Positions 27,237-36,373 are shown, counted from the stretch's first letter. The stretch: 64,000 bases of DNA from Pseudomonadota bacterium (GCA_028382005.1 JAOESH010000002.1:92844-156843); one strand, 5' to 3'. Notes: generated by a model not told the origin, from the letters alone. Program-made: numbers and translations.

Positions 27237-29117
27237 TTAATTACTTTTATAAAACGTACCAATATTAATAAATAAATTTTTAACTAGTTTTATATTTCCA
27301 TCACATAAGGCTTTTTTTAAGGTTTCCAAATGTATTTTTAAATGTTTCCATTCAATAAATTTTTCCTGAGCTATGAAAATTTTATCTTGCTTTGTTTTTA
27401 TTGGACTGTTTCCTATTAAAAGCTCTTCGTATAATTTTTCACCTTCACTTAAACCAATAACTTTTATCTCAATATCTCCATTTGAATTATTTTGATCTTT
27501 AATTGTTTTTCCAGATAATTCTATCATTTTTTTTGCTAAATCAATTATCCTAATAGGATCTCCCATGTTTAAGACAAAAACTTCTCCTCCTTTAGTTATT
27601 ATAGACGATTTAATTACTAAACTAACAGCTTCATTAATTGTCATAAAAAATCTTGTCACTTTAGGATCAGTTAGAGTAATTGGCCCACCTTTTTTAATTT
27701 GATTCAGAAACTTAGGAACAACCGAGCCAGATGATCCTAATACATTTCCAAATCTCACCATAGAATACTTTGTATTTTTTGATTTTTTTTGAAATGCTTG
27801 TATAATAAGCTCAGATAATCTTTTTGATGCCCCCATTATGTTGCTTGGTCTAACAGCTTTATCAGTACTTATAAGAACAAAATTTGATAATTTGTACTTT
27901 AAGGAAAGTTCAGCTAAATTTAAAGTTCCAAAAACATTATTATTTATGCCAGTAATAGGGTTTTCTTCAACCAATTTGACATGTTTGTATGCTGCAGCAT
28001 GGAAAATAGTATCAGGTTTGTATTTTTGAAATATTTTTTCTATGTTTGGTTTGTCAAGTATTGAAACCAAACATGGAATTATTTTTACTTGTTTAGAAAG
28101 ATTTGATGATTCAATTTCTTGTTGTATAGAATATAAGGAAAACTCGTTTAATTCTATAATAATTATTGTTTTAGGTGACAATTGAGAAATTTGGCGACAT
28201 AGTTCACTCCCTATAGAACCGCCTCCTCCAGTAATAATAATATTTTTATTTTTGACATTAGAATTAGAGGATAATGATTTTAAGTTAATTGAAGATCTTC
28301 CAAGTAATTCATCAATGTTTAAACTATTAATATTAGAGCTGTAAATATTACCAGAAGTTAATTCATTTAAATTCGGTATAGAACGAATGGGTATGTCTAA
28401 AATTTGAATACTAGATAATATTTTAATTTTATTATGAATTGTCAAAGAAGAAATTGCTAAGAAAACCAACTCAATATTAAATTTCTCTTTTAGTTTATTA
28501 AGCTGTTTAGGATTGTAAATAGTTCTATTGTTTATTTTAGTACCTTGTAAAGAGACGTTGTCATCTATAAAACCAACACAATTGATTTCAATGTTACCAT
28601 CAATGATCGTAGCTAACTGTCTACCTGAATCACCTGCACCATATATGAAACAATTTTTAGTCTTTATCTTTTTTGTTGTGTTATTTAAAAATTTTAAGAA
28701 TATATACTTTATTAAAGCCCGGGAGGATAAAATACTAAATGATAATAAAATTGGCTGAATAATTCCAATTGTTCTAGGTGTGTTTTCAAAACTATTTAAA
28801 GTAAATATGAAACAAAAAACTAAGCTATATAAAAGTAATACCTTAGTTAATTGTATAAATGTCTCTAGACCAGAGTAGCGATTAATTGATTTGTGAATTT
28901 GAAAAAAAAATATTAAACCTATCAAAAGTATTAAAGATATAAATGAAGGGTATAAAGGAATTTCATAAATAGAATAAAATTTATCCATTCTTAAAGAAAA
29001 TGCTAACCATAAAGTAAAATAGCAAATACAAATATCAAATATAATAAAGATATATCTGTTTGGACCTAGGTTGTTATAAATATAATTAATAAGTGCAAAA
29101 ATTATTCGTCTCAACAT
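27237..29117 (-). CDS. WbpM/PglF-like UDP-GlcNAc C6 dehydratase (membrane-bound, CapD family)
   Basis: 626 residues. The first 140 contain four to five membrane helices. A first nucleotide-binding domain follows (NCFIYGAGDSGRQLATIID), then the catalytic SDR domain from about residue 290 (ITGGGGSIGSELCRQI). The active site reads STDKAVRPSNIMGASKR, where Met replaces the usual Tyr; this SMK-type triad is the hallmark of WbpM, PglF and FlaA1-like dehydratases. It makes the UDP-4-keto-6-deoxy sugar used for bacillosamine, QuiNAc or FucNAc. It lies just after the PglC-like transferase gene, on the same strand, supporting a role in the initiating sugar. Confidence 0.88.
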   Translation of the reverse strand: MLRRIIFALINYIYNNLGPNRYIFIIFDICICYFTLWLAFSLRMDKFYSIYEIPLYPSFISLILLIGLIFFFQIHKSINRYSGLETFIQLTKVLLLYSLVFCFIFTLNSFENTPRTIGIIQPILLSFSILSSRALIKYIFLKFLNNTTKKIKTKNCFIYGAGDSGRQLATIIDGNIEINCVGFIDDNVSLQGTKINNRTIYNPKQLNKLKEKFNIELVFLAISSLTIHNKIKILSSIQILDIPIRSIPNLNELTSGNIYSSNINSLNIDELLGRSSINLKSLSSNSNVKNKNIIITGGGGSIGSELCRQISQLSPKTIIIIELNEFSLYSIQQEIESSNLSKQVKIIPCLVSILDKPNIEKIFQKYKPDTIFHAAAYKHVKLVEENPITGINNNVFGTLNLAELSLKYKLSNFVLISTDKAVRPSNIMGASKRLSELIIQAFQKKSKNTKYSMVRFGNVLGSSGSVVPKFLNQIKKGGPITLTDPKVTRFFMTINEAVSLVIKSSIITKGGEVFVLNMGDPIRIIDLAKKMIELSGKTIKDQNNSNGDIEIKVIGLSEGEKLYEELLIGNSPIKTKQDKIFIAQEKFIEWKHLKIHLETLKKALCDGNIKLVKNLFINIGTFYKSN

Positions 29118-29151
29118 TTTATTTCACTCTAACAATGCAATTTAGTAGGTA

Positions 29152-29718
29152 TTAATGCTTTATATCTTTCATTTTGATAACTTTTAAAAAGGTTAGATAT
29201 AAAATTTTTAGATCTAAAATAAAAGACTTGTTGTCTTCATAAAATCGTTCTATTGAAACTTTTTCATGTATGGAGACCTCATCTCTACCGTTAACTTGAG
29301 CCCAGCCAGTTAAACCAGGTGTCGATAAATGAATATCAAATTTTTCTCTTAATGTCATTAAATCAAATTGATTAAATAAAGCCGGTCTAGGTCCAACAAA
29401 TGACATGTCTCCTATTAAGATACTCCATAATTGTGGTATTTCATCTAAGCTTGTTTTTCTTAAAAAACTACCAATCTTTGTTACATATTTTTCGCTTTCA
29501 TTTAACAAATTTGTTGCTAACTGCGGGGTGTTTGTTTTCATGCTTCTAAATTTGGGCATTAAAAAAAAATTTTTATTTTTACCAAATCTTTTACTATAAA
29601 ATATGGCAGGTCCAGGTGTATCTAATTTAATAATAATAAAAATACATAAAAATGGGAAAAACAAAATTATGATACACAATATTGATAATATAATGTCAAA
29701 ATATCTTTTTATATACAT
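29152..29718 (-). CDS. Initiating sugar-1-phosphate transferase (PglC/WcaJ C-terminal type)
   Basis: 188 residues with one N-terminal hydrophobic hairpin and a catalytic domain. Conserved blocks are KFRSMKTN, LRKTSLDEIPQLWSI and GDMSFVGPRPAL, the last two containing the Asp-Glu and Pro-Arg-Pro motifs of monotopic phosphoglycosyltransferases. The small size is that of PglC, which loads a diNAcBac- or hexosamine-phosphate on undecaprenyl phosphate, rather than the 460-residue WcaJ. It should start assembly of the repeat unit in this locus. Gene order with the PglF-like gene suggests its donor is a UDP-di- or mono-amino-deoxy sugar. Confidence 0.88.
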   Translation of the reverse strand: MYIKRYFDIILSILCIIILFFPFLCIFIIIKLDTPGPAIFYSKRFGKNKNFFLMPKFRSMKTNTPQLATNLLNESEKYVTKIGSFLRKTSLDEIPQLWSILIGDMSFVGPRPALFNQFDLMTLREKFDIHLSTPGLTGWAQVNGRDEVSIHEKVSIERFYEDNKSFILDLKILYLTFLKVIKMKDIKH

Positions 29719-29958
29719 GGTATTTTATTAACATAAATAAATTGAAAAAAAAATATTGAATTATAGTATATAGAATTTTACTAATGATGTGAATAATGTT
29801 TAAGTATGCAAATAAAATTCAAATTAATTAATCATTTTTAATAAATAACAATTTTAAGTCTATTGACGTCATATAAAAGGATTTGGAAATATGTTACTTG
29901 CATAATCAAAATGAAAAATATGTCTAGGTGTTTTCTCTAAAATATATTTTTTTTAAAT
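29719..29958. other. Gene-free spacer between PglC-like gene and broken cytidylyltransferase
   Basis: No full gene is visible. On the minus strand, in frame with and just downstream of the ancestral stop of the broken cytidylyltransferase, about 25 codons read LEKTPRHIFHFDYASNIF before a stop. This could be a scrap of a deleted gene but I cannot name it. No tRNA or strong hairpin terminator was seen. The length and composition fit a deletion scar. Confidence 0.4.
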
Positions 29959-30580
29959 TTATTTTTTCCATTGTTTGCTATTGTGATTGAATAAAAAATT
30001 TGCCCACAATAGCTCTAACTCAGTGTCTATATCTACTGATCTCTTTTGGGACGCAATTTAATTTTAATTTACCTTCAAACATATTATTATTTTTTAATAC
30101 AAAGTTATGATTTATAACATAACATGCTGTTGTCATATCGAAATACTTTTCTGCATACTTTTCGTTATTCTCTCTGATAATATTGAATGACGGGTTTCTA
30201 TAACTATCTGTAAAAGATATTACACCATCACAGTCGTTTGAATTATAAATATCAATTGCTTTTTCTATATCAATTTTATTTCTTAAAGGAGCTGTCGTTG
30301 GAAGAATTACAATCATTTTAATTTTTTCTAATTTAAAGTTTGTAATTGCATGTTGCCATACCTCCCATTCAGGTCTTAAAAAAGGAATTTTTGCACCATA
30401 TTTTTTTCCTTTATTGGCAATATTAATGCAGTCTGTAGAAAGTATTAATTCATTAATATTTTTGCAACTCTGTGCATGAGAAATGCTATGAGCAAGTAAT
30501 GATTTATTATTTATTTTTAACAAATTTTTTCCAGGAAGTCCTTTAGAGCCTCCCCTTGCACATATCAAGCATAAAATCAT
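29959..30580 (-). pseudogene. Broken CMP-nonulosonate (NeuA/LegF/PtmB-like) cytidylyltransferase
   Basis: The open frame (30020-30580, 186 codons) begins correctly with the nucleotide loop LICARGGSKGLPGKNLLKIN and has ILPTTAPLRNK. Two defects are visible. After PFLRP it jumps straight to EWEVWQHAI, lacking the roughly ten residues that normally follow the RP-x-x-L motif. Near 30040 a one- or two-base shift in a GAGA run turns the expected family tail into ISRYRH and a stop; the neighbouring frame continues SVDIDTELELLWANFLF to a stop at 29959-29961, the usual C-terminus. Restoring the frame gives about 206 residues. A sequencing error could explain the shift but not the internal gap. Confidence 0.75.
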
Positions 30581-30600
30581 AATGTCCTGACTATGTTGAA

Positions 30601-31638
30601 TTATTTAAATGATCGTTTGATTTTTTTTAATTCTTCTGGTGTACCAATATCAATCCATTCCTCATGCATATGAAATATATATACGCGTTTATTTTTATCT
30701 TTTAATTTTTTTAAAATATGAGGCATAGAAATTTTTTGATTTTCTTTTATAAACTTTGTCACTTTGCTTTCAACAACATAAATACCGGCATTTATGTAAG
30801 TTATCCATGATGGTTTTTCATCAAAATCTAATAGTTCAATTCCACTATATCTAATTACCCCATATGGATTTTTAATCTCATTTTTTAGAACTGCCATTGT
30901 GGCAATGCCATCATTTAGAATATGAAAATCCAATAATTTTTTATAACCAATTTTAGAGATGATGTCTCCGTTAGTTATTACTATTGGTCCATTAAATTTA
31001 CTCATAAGCTTCAAGCTTCCTCCAGTACCTAGAGGTTTTTTTTCCTTAATATAAGTTATTTTAACATCAAAATTTTCACCATTTCCAAAATAGTTCTCAA
31101 TAACTTCAGATTTATAATGTGTCGCTATAAAAATATTTATGAATTTTTCATCTCTCGCTTTTTTTATAATATGTTCTAAAACTGGTCTACCACCTATTTT
31201 TAACATAGGTTTAGGACAATTCTTAGTTAATTTACCTAATCTTGTTCCGAAGCCACCTGCCATTATTAATAAAGGGGGATTTTCTTTAATACTTAAAAAT
31301 GTGTCTGGGAAATAACAATTAATTATTTTTTGGTTTTCATCTACAACTGGTAATGATTTGTATTTTTCTTTGACAAATAAATTATAAACATCAGTTTTTG
31401 TCGTGTTTGCAAGCACATATTTTGGTTTTTTGTTCATAATTAAACTGATATCATCTTTTAATGATAGGCCGTTTGCTAAACCTTTTCTAATATCTCCATC
31501 AGTAATAGTAGCCAATAGTTTATTGGATTTATCTACAACTATTACTATCAACAATCCTGTTCTTGAAAGTGAATTAATAGCGTCTATAATCAATTTGTTC
31601 TCATTAAGGAGAATTGATTTCAAATTTTCTTTTATCAT
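30601..31638 (-). CDS. CBS-domain sugar nucleotidyltransferase (PtmE-like)
   Basis: 345 residues. Two CBS motifs occupy residues 1-115 (ITDGDIRKGL, KSLPVVDENQK) and a sugar-phosphate nucleotidyltransferase fills the rest (LLIMAGGFGTRLGKLTKNCPKPML, GTGGSLKLM, ITNGDIISK, INAGIYVV). This fusion is that of PtmE, a GlcN-1-phosphate guanylyltransferase of the GDP-based legionaminate route in Campylobacter. It lies 20 bases upstream of the broken CMP-sugar cytidylyltransferase, which belongs to the same kind of pathway. With that partner gone, it may now feed another GDP-sugar, or be on the way out; the gene itself looks intact. Confidence 0.78.
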   Translation of the reverse strand: MIKENLKSILLNENKLIIDAINSLSRTGLLIVIVVDKSNKLLATITDGDIRKGLANGLSLKDDISLIMNKKPKYVLANTTKTDVYNLFVKEKYKSLPVVDENQKIINCYFPDTFLSIKENPPLLIMAGGFGTRLGKLTKNCPKPMLKIGGRPVLEHIIKKARDEKFINIFIATHYKSEVIENYFGNGENFDVKITYIKEKKPLGTGGSLKLMSKFNGPIVITNGDIISKIGYKKLLDFHILNDGIATMAVLKNEIKNPYGVIRYSGIELLDFDEKPSWITYINAGIYVVESKVTKFIKENQKISMPHILKKLKDKNKRVYIFHMHEEWIDIGTPEELKKIKRSFK

Positions 31639-31878
31639 TAAATCTCACTTATGTGATTTCTAAGAGAAATATGTTTATTAAATATGGATAGTAATTTACA
31701 TCAAAAAAAACACGATTAACAATCTTTTCTTTCTTAAACATAGTCAACGTATTACTTCTTATATAATGAATAATTATTTTGTTTGTTATTTAATTTTTAT
31801 TTGAAAAAAATTATCTATTCAAAATTAAATAGTTGATGTAAAATTATTTATATATTATTTAATTTCATAGAAAAAATA
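31639..31878. promoter_or_regulatory. Divergent intergenic region, PtmE-like / murQ
   Basis: A 240-base AT-rich gap between two divergent genes, so it must hold promoters for both. A TTGATG at 31833-31838 followed by TATATT-like AT-rich sequence could serve murQ, but in such AT-rich DNA this is weak evidence. No gene, RNA or inverted repeat of note was seen. Confidence 0.3.
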
Positions 31879-32616
31879 ATGAGTACAGAAAACAGACCAC
31901 CAGAAAATTTGTGGGTAGACAAAATGTCTATCGATAAAGCAACACAGGTAATGTTGGATAATCAAGAAAAATCAATTTGGGCTATTCAAAAAGCTTTACC
32001 TCAAATAAATATTGTTATCTCCAAAATATATGAAAAATTAAAAAATAATTCTAAAAGTAGACTAATATTTGCTGGAGCTGGTTCATCTGCAAGAATTGGG
32101 GTGCAAGATGCTGTTGAATTATATCCAACCTTTGGATGGCCCAAAAATAGAGTAGGTTTTATGATTGCGGGTGGTAAAGAGGCTATAACAACCTCTGTTG
32201 AGGGAGCTGAAGATAATATATTTGATCCACATGACATTGCTGATGAAATTAATTTATCATCAAATGACATTTTAATAGCTCTTGCAGCTAGTGGTAACAC
32301 ACCTTTTACAAGAGAGTGTTTAATACAGTCAAATTTAAAAAACTCACTATCAATAGCAATTTCAAATAACAAAGAAGGCTTAATATTAAAAGAAGCAAAT
32401 CATTGTATTGTTTTAGATACAGGTTATGAAATAATAGCAGGATCTACTCGATTAAAAGCAGCTACAGCTCAAAAAATTTGTTTGAATATTTTATCTTCCA
32501 TGATAATGACCAAGTTAGGTTTTGTGAAGAACGGTTTAATGACACACTTCATTCCTTCAAATCAAAAGTTAAAAAAAAGAAAAATAGAAGTTTTAAAACA
32601 AATAAAGAAAATATAA
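31879..32616 (+). CDS. murQ: N-acetylmuramic acid 6-phosphate etherase (short form)
   Basis: 245 residues of a SIS-domain lyase that splits MurNAc-6-P into GlcNAc-6-P and lactate. It opens with TENRPPENLWVDKMS as in MurQ. FAGAGSSARIGVQDAVELYPTF and AGGKEAITTSVEGAEDN carry the two catalytic glutamates, and IALAASGNTPF and ISNNKEGLI follow. Usual MurQ is about 300 residues; this protein stops after MTHFIPSNQKLKKR and lacks the last 50 or so residues (the small C-terminal helical domain). It is followed after four bases by a second SIS gene. Together with AnmK and AmpG it makes a recycling route. Confidence 0.85.
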   Translation: MSTENRPPENLWVDKMSIDKATQVMLDNQEKSIWAIQKALPQINIVISKIYEKLKNNSKSRLIFAGAGSSARIGVQDAVELYPTFGWPKNRVGFMIAGGKEAITTSVEGAEDNIFDPHDIADEINLSSNDILIALAASGNTPFTRECLIQSNLKNSLSIAISNNKEGLILKEANHCIVLDTGYEIIAGSTRLKAATAQKICLNILSSMIMTKLGFVKNGLMTHFIPSNQKLKKRKIEVLKQIKKI

Positions 32617-32620
32617 ATAA

Positions 32621-33184
32621 ATGGTAAATATTAGTAAAAGTTTCTTAAATGATTATTTGGATAATTTAAATAAATTATCTAATGATTTGGATAAGTCCAC
32701 TTTAATTAGTGTTTCTGAAGAAATAATTGAATCTGTAAATTCTAAAGGATCTGTCATCATAGTTGGAAACGGAGGCAGTGCAGCTATTGCTAGTCACGTT
32801 GCGGTTGATTTTCTGAAAGCTGTAGGGATAAGAGCTTTTACTTTTAATGAAAGTAGTTTAATTACTTGCTATGCTAATGATTTTGGATATGAAAATTGGG
32901 TTAAAGAGGCTTTAAAAAGTCATGCTCAACCAAATGACATTGTAATTTTAATTAGTAGCAGCGGAGAATCTCTTAACATTTTAAACGCCGCGAAATATAC
33001 AAGAAAGAATGATTTAAGTTTAGTTACATTTAGTGGATTTAATAAGAATAATTCTCTTTCAAATTTAGGTGAATTTAATATATGGGTTGATAGTTCTAAT
33101 TATAATTATGTAGAGATTATCCATAATCAATTTTTGCTGATGTTAGTAGATTTGGTTAAATTAAAATTAAAACAAAAATTATAA
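32621..33184 (+). CDS. SIS-domain phosphosugar isomerase (GmhA-like)
   Basis: 187 residues. IVGNGGSAAIASHVAVDFL and ITCYANDFGYENWVKEAL, with LISSSGESLNILNAA, are the SIS motifs of the GmhA group, which turns sedoheptulose-7-P into D-glycero-D-manno-heptose-7-P. GmhB-like and HddC-like genes follow about 2 kb downstream on the same strand, supporting a GDP-heptose route. Some active-site residues of true GmhA are not clearly conserved, so a different phosphoketose may be the substrate. It is coupled to murQ by a four-base gap and overlaps the convergent SDR gene by six bases. Confidence 0.72.
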   Translation: MVNISKSFLNDYLDNLNKLSNDLDKSTLISVSEEIIESVNSKGSVIIVGNGGSAAIASHVAVDFLKAVGIRAFTFNESSLITCYANDFGYENWVKEALKSHAQPNDIVILISSSGESLNILNAAKYTRKNDLSLVTFSGFNKNNSLSNLGEFNIWVDSSNYNYVEIIHNQFLLMLVDLVKLKLKQKL

Positions 33185-33985
33185 AGTAAATCCACCATCA
33201 ACTAATATGTTTTGGCCAGTAATATAGGATGAAGCATCAGATGAAAGAAAAATAGCTGCGCCGACAATATCATTTTCAGTAGCCATTCTTCCTAGTGGAA
33301 CTTTAGAGGAATATTTTTGGACAAAACTATCATTCTGGCCACTAAAAATTCCCCCAGGGCTTATTGAATTTACTCTAATATTATATTTAGCCCAATATGA
33401 AGCTAAATACTTTGTTAAAGCTATAACACCAGCTTTAGATACAGAGTAAGAAGCTGGGGAAGATATTTCAAGTCCATTATAGTAAGAATTCTTATAAATT
33501 TCTTTATCCGGTGTTACTACCCCGTAAATAGATGCAGTTTGAATAATATTGCCATAATTTTGTTTTTTCATAATAGAGCCAACAGCCTTTGACATTAAAA
33601 ACATGCTTGATAGGTTAGCATCCATAACATCATTCCAAGTTGACAATTTATATTCTTCGAAGGGTTTTAAAAAATCTTTTGTGGATCTACCTTTAGATGC
33701 AGCATTATTATGTAACACATCTATTGTACCAAATCTTTGTGAAATTATATCAACTAATTTATTTACTTTTATCTCATTTGTAAGATCAACTTCATAAATT
33801 TCAAAATAATTAGACTCGTTGGAATGTAATTTACTTTTAAGTTTTGTCAAAGATACACTGTCTAAATCAAGAAGAGCTAGGTTTGCACCTGCATTTAAAA
33901 ATTCCTGGCTTAACTTTTGACCAATAATTCCTGCGGCTCCAGTTAAAATAATATTTTTATTTTTTAATGAAAATTGTTTATTCAT
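33179..33985 (-). CDS. SDR oxidoreductase (PtmA-like, flagellin-modification type)
   Basis: 268 residues of a classical SDR. The cofactor loop is LTGAAGIIGQKLSQEFL, NNAASKG follows, and the catalytic triad is in IIQTASIYG and SYSVSKAGVIAL, with the C-terminal SSDASSYITGQNILVDGG. It resembles PtmA-type dehydrogenases, often found with PtmE in legionaminate clusters, as here. It would act on a sugar nucleotide or phosphosugar in the cytoplasm. The Gfo/Idh/MocA gene starts 11 bases upstream on the same strand. Substrate not proven. Confidence 0.72.
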   Translation of the reverse strand: MNKQFSLKNKNIILTGAAGIIGQKLSQEFLNAGANLALLDLDSVSLTKLKSKLHSNESNYFEIYEVDLTNEIKVNKLVDIISQRFGTIDVLHNNAASKGRSTKDFLKPFEEYKLSTWNDVMDANLSSMFLMSKAVGSIMKKQNYGNIIQTASIYGVVTPDKEIYKNSYYNGLEISSPASYSVSKAGVIALTKYLASYWAKYNIRVNSISPGGIFSGQNDSFVQKYSSKVPLGRMATENDIVGAAIFLSSDASSYITGQNILVDGGFTL

Positions 33986-33996
33986 GTTGTTGCTTT

Positions 33997-34905
33997 TTAT
34001 AATACCTTTGTTTCATTAATAAAATTAAGTACTTCAACACCTTTTTGAAAACTACAAGCATTTTTTCCCTTATTATATAAAATATCTAAATGCATGTCTT
34101 TATAAGTTTCGTTTATATTCAAATCATATTTTTTATTGTTATTATTAGTTGAAATTATATTATTTACCAGATCAAACTTATAAGTATTATAGTTTGTATT
34201 GAGAATTATCTCTCTTCTACTAAGCTTGTCAATTAAGTTAAAATTATATGAAATTTGTTTGCATTGTTCAAATTTTAAAATACCCACTACTGAATCATTA
34301 CAGTTAATTTTTAAATCACTTAGCTTATCTATAAGTAAGAAGCTTTTAATACATTTTCCAAAAAGAAGTAGCAGATAATCAAATTCATGACTTAACTCTA
34401 ATAATACACCTCCACCTTTTGCTGTATCTGCTGAGTAGGATAATTTATAGTCACGATTGGGTCTCCAATCTGGCAGATATTGTCCAACATAAATATTTCC
34501 AGATAAAATATTTTCTTTTAATTGTAATTTTTGAATGAATTTTATAAAAAAATGGTATCTAAGATTATAACCAACAAAAATATTATTTTTTGAGAATTTG
34601 GATGTGTCTATGTTGTTAAGGTTATTAAAAATTGGTTTTTCAACAAGTATTATTTTATTTTTACTAAATTTATGAACCTGTTCTAGTTCATTAATATGTT
34701 TATACGTTTCATTTGCAATTATAATATAATCAGGATCAAAAGATTTAAGTGCACATTCAGTTTTCAAATATGTTGTAAAGTCAACATCTTTGCGCTTTGT
34801 CACTAAAGCAGTGTTGTGTCCTAAACCTTCTAAAATATTTATATGCCTAAGGCCAATTGACCCCGCTCCAATCACAAGAGACTTTATTTTTTTAGATTTT
34901 AACAC
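33997..34905 (-). CDS. Gfo/Idh/MocA family oxidoreductase
   Basis: 302 residues. An N-terminal NAD domain starts SLVIGAGSIGLRHINILEGLGH and continues IIANETYKHINELE and ILVEKPIF, the EKP motif containing the conserved Lys of the family. VGYNLRYHFFIKF and KGGGVLLELSHEFDYLLLLFG are the C-terminal-domain signatures with the catalytic His. The family oxidises or reduces sugar hydroxyls. It pairs with the PtmA-like SDR on the same strand and lies in the region rich in nonulosonate-type genes, so a role in a GDP-amino-sugar step is possible but unproven. Confidence 0.75.
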   Translation of the reverse strand: MLKSKKIKSLVIGAGSIGLRHINILEGLGHNTALVTKRKDVDFTTYLKTECALKSFDPDYIIIANETYKHINELEQVHKFSKNKIILVEKPIFNNLNNIDTSKFSKNNIFVGYNLRYHFFIKFIQKLQLKENILSGNIYVGQYLPDWRPNRDYKLSYSADTAKGGGVLLELSHEFDYLLLLFGKCIKSFLLIDKLSDLKINCNDSVVGILKFEQCKQISYNFNLIDKLSRREIILNTNYNTYKFDLVNNIISTNNNNKKYDLNINETYKDMHLDILYNKGKNACSFQKGVEVLNFINETKVL

Positions 34906-35017
34906 AATACCTCAGATACATTTAATAATAGACATTTCTTAAACTTGTATTAAGTTGGATAAAGAAATAAATAGATAAAGTAGCAAATTATTTTGCAAGA
35001 ATATATGTAACATTATC

Positions 35018-35608
35018 ATGAATTTTGATCACGCATTATTTTTAGATAGAGACGGTACATTAATTAAAGATTGTAATGGTATTTTAACAGAATCAAAAAT
35101 TGAATTTGAAGATGGCTTAGAAGATTTTATTAACCATGCATTAAAAACTAGATTTAAAATAATAATGGTTACAAATCAAACAGCTGTTTCTAAAGGCTTA
35201 ATGACTTATTCAGAGATGGACAGAGTAAATAATATAGTAATTAAAAAGATGGAAAAATTATTAGGTAGCAAAATTTTTAATGCAGTATTTATATGCCCAT
35301 TTCATCCTGACGCTCAGATTAAAGAGTTCCGTTATGATAGTGAAGATAGAAAGCCTAAGCCAGGAATGTTAATTAAAGCTAGAAAAAAATTAAACATTTC
35401 TTTCAATAAAAGTATTATGATTGGTGACAGGATAAGTGATGTTGTTGCTGGAAATATAGTAGGTTGTAAAACTGTTATAAAAATTAATGAGTTTAGCTCT
35501 TTAAGAATAATTAAAACAAATTTAAAATATTCTAATGAAATGTTAAAACCGGACTATACAGTTAATAATTTAAAAGAAATTATTCCTATAATGGATGCAA
35601 TTTTATGA
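35018..35608 (+). CDS. gmhB: HAD phosphatase, GmhB-like (heptose bisphosphatase)
   Basis: 196 residues of a HAD-superfamily phosphatase of histidinol-phosphatase/GmhB type. The nucleophile motif is ALFLDRDGTLIKD at residues 6-18. TNQTAVSKGLM is motif II and CPFHPDAQIKEF the partially conserved zinc-loop region. RKPKPGMLIKA and MIGDRISDVVAGN are motifs III and IV. GmhB dephosphorylates manno-heptose-1,7-bisphosphate. The stop overlaps the start of the HddC-like gene by four bases, and GmhA-like is upstream, so GDP-D,D-heptose synthesis is the best reading. Confidence 0.78.
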   Translation: MNFDHALFLDRDGTLIKDCNGILTESKIEFEDGLEDFINHALKTRFKIIMVTNQTAVSKGLMTYSEMDRVNNIVIKKMEKLLGSKIFNAVFICPFHPDAQIKEFRYDSEDRKPKPGMLIKARKKLNISFNKSIMIGDRISDVVAGNIVGCKTVIKINEFSSLRIIKTNLKYSNEMLKPDYTVNNLKEIIPIMDAIL

Positions 35609-36339
35609 AAGCAGTAATATTGTGTGCAGGATTAGGGTCTAGGATGGGTAAGCAAACTAAAGATTGTCCGAAGCCATTACTAAAAGTAAATAATCTTACT
35701 ATTATTGAATGGCAGATTATTTTTTTAAAAAAAGCTGGTGTAAAAGAAATTTTTATAAATACTCATTACTTAGCAAAAAAAATAATGGAATATCTTAAAG
35801 ATGGAGACCATCTAGGAGTTAAAATTAAATATATTTTTCAAAAAAAATTAAATGGTACTGGAGGTGGTATAAAAATATTTGAAAAAGATCTAAAGAATGA
35901 AATTTTTTTCTTTGTTTTGTATGGTGATATTTTAACAAATGAGAATTTTAACGAATTAATTGATCATCATGTTAATAACGATGCTGAATGCACTATTTAC
36001 TGCCATGAAAGAAAAAATTCCAATTCTTTATTACATTTTAATGACAATACTGGCTTGATAAATGACTTTATTGAAAGACCAACTTCAATTCAAAGAGATC
36101 TTTTTATTAATAAGTACAAAATCAGCAAACATTATGCTAATTCCTGCATTTACTTAATGGCCCCGAGTGTTTTTTCGTACATACCAGAAAATTTACCTTT
36201 TGACATTCCTAAAAATGTGTTTGCAAAAATAATTGAAAAAAAGAAGATGTATGCTTTACCTATAAAAAAAACAAGGTATGCGATTGATACTATTGAAAAA
36301 TATCATAACGCAAAATCTTATTTTAAAGGGAATCTATAG
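35605..36339 (+). CDS. hddC: Sugar nucleotidyltransferase, HddC-like (heptose-1-phosphate guanylyltransferase)
   Basis: 244 residues. The nucleotide loop is VILCAGLGSRMGKQTKDCPKPLL, followed by FINTHYLA, LNGTGGGIKIFEKD and VLYGDILTNENF. It is the short single-domain type typical of HddC. HddC activates D-glycero-alpha-D-manno-heptose-1-P with GTP. Its four-base overlap with the GmhB-like phosphatase supports that. The heptose kinase HddA is not in the window, so either another kinase serves or the sugar is different. Confidence 0.72.
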   Translation: MKAVILCAGLGSRMGKQTKDCPKPLLKVNNLTIIEWQIIFLKKAGVKEIFINTHYLAKKIMEYLKDGDHLGVKIKYIFQKKLNGTGGGIKIFEKDLKNEIFFFVLYGDILTNENFNELIDHHVNNDAECTIYCHERKNSNSLLHFNDNTGLINDFIERPTSIQRDLFINKYKISKHYANSCIYLMAPSVFSYIPENLPFDIPKNVFAKIIEKKKMYALPIKKTRYAIDTIEKYHNAKSYFKGNL

Positions 36340-36373
36340 ATTTTTAGAAATACTAAATAATTATTAAATTAAA

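Noticed and set aside
29719..31878. tRNA or small RNA genes in the larger gaps
   Set aside because: The gaps are uniformly AT-rich; I saw no tRNA-like T-loop (GTTCAAATC) or GC-rich stem.
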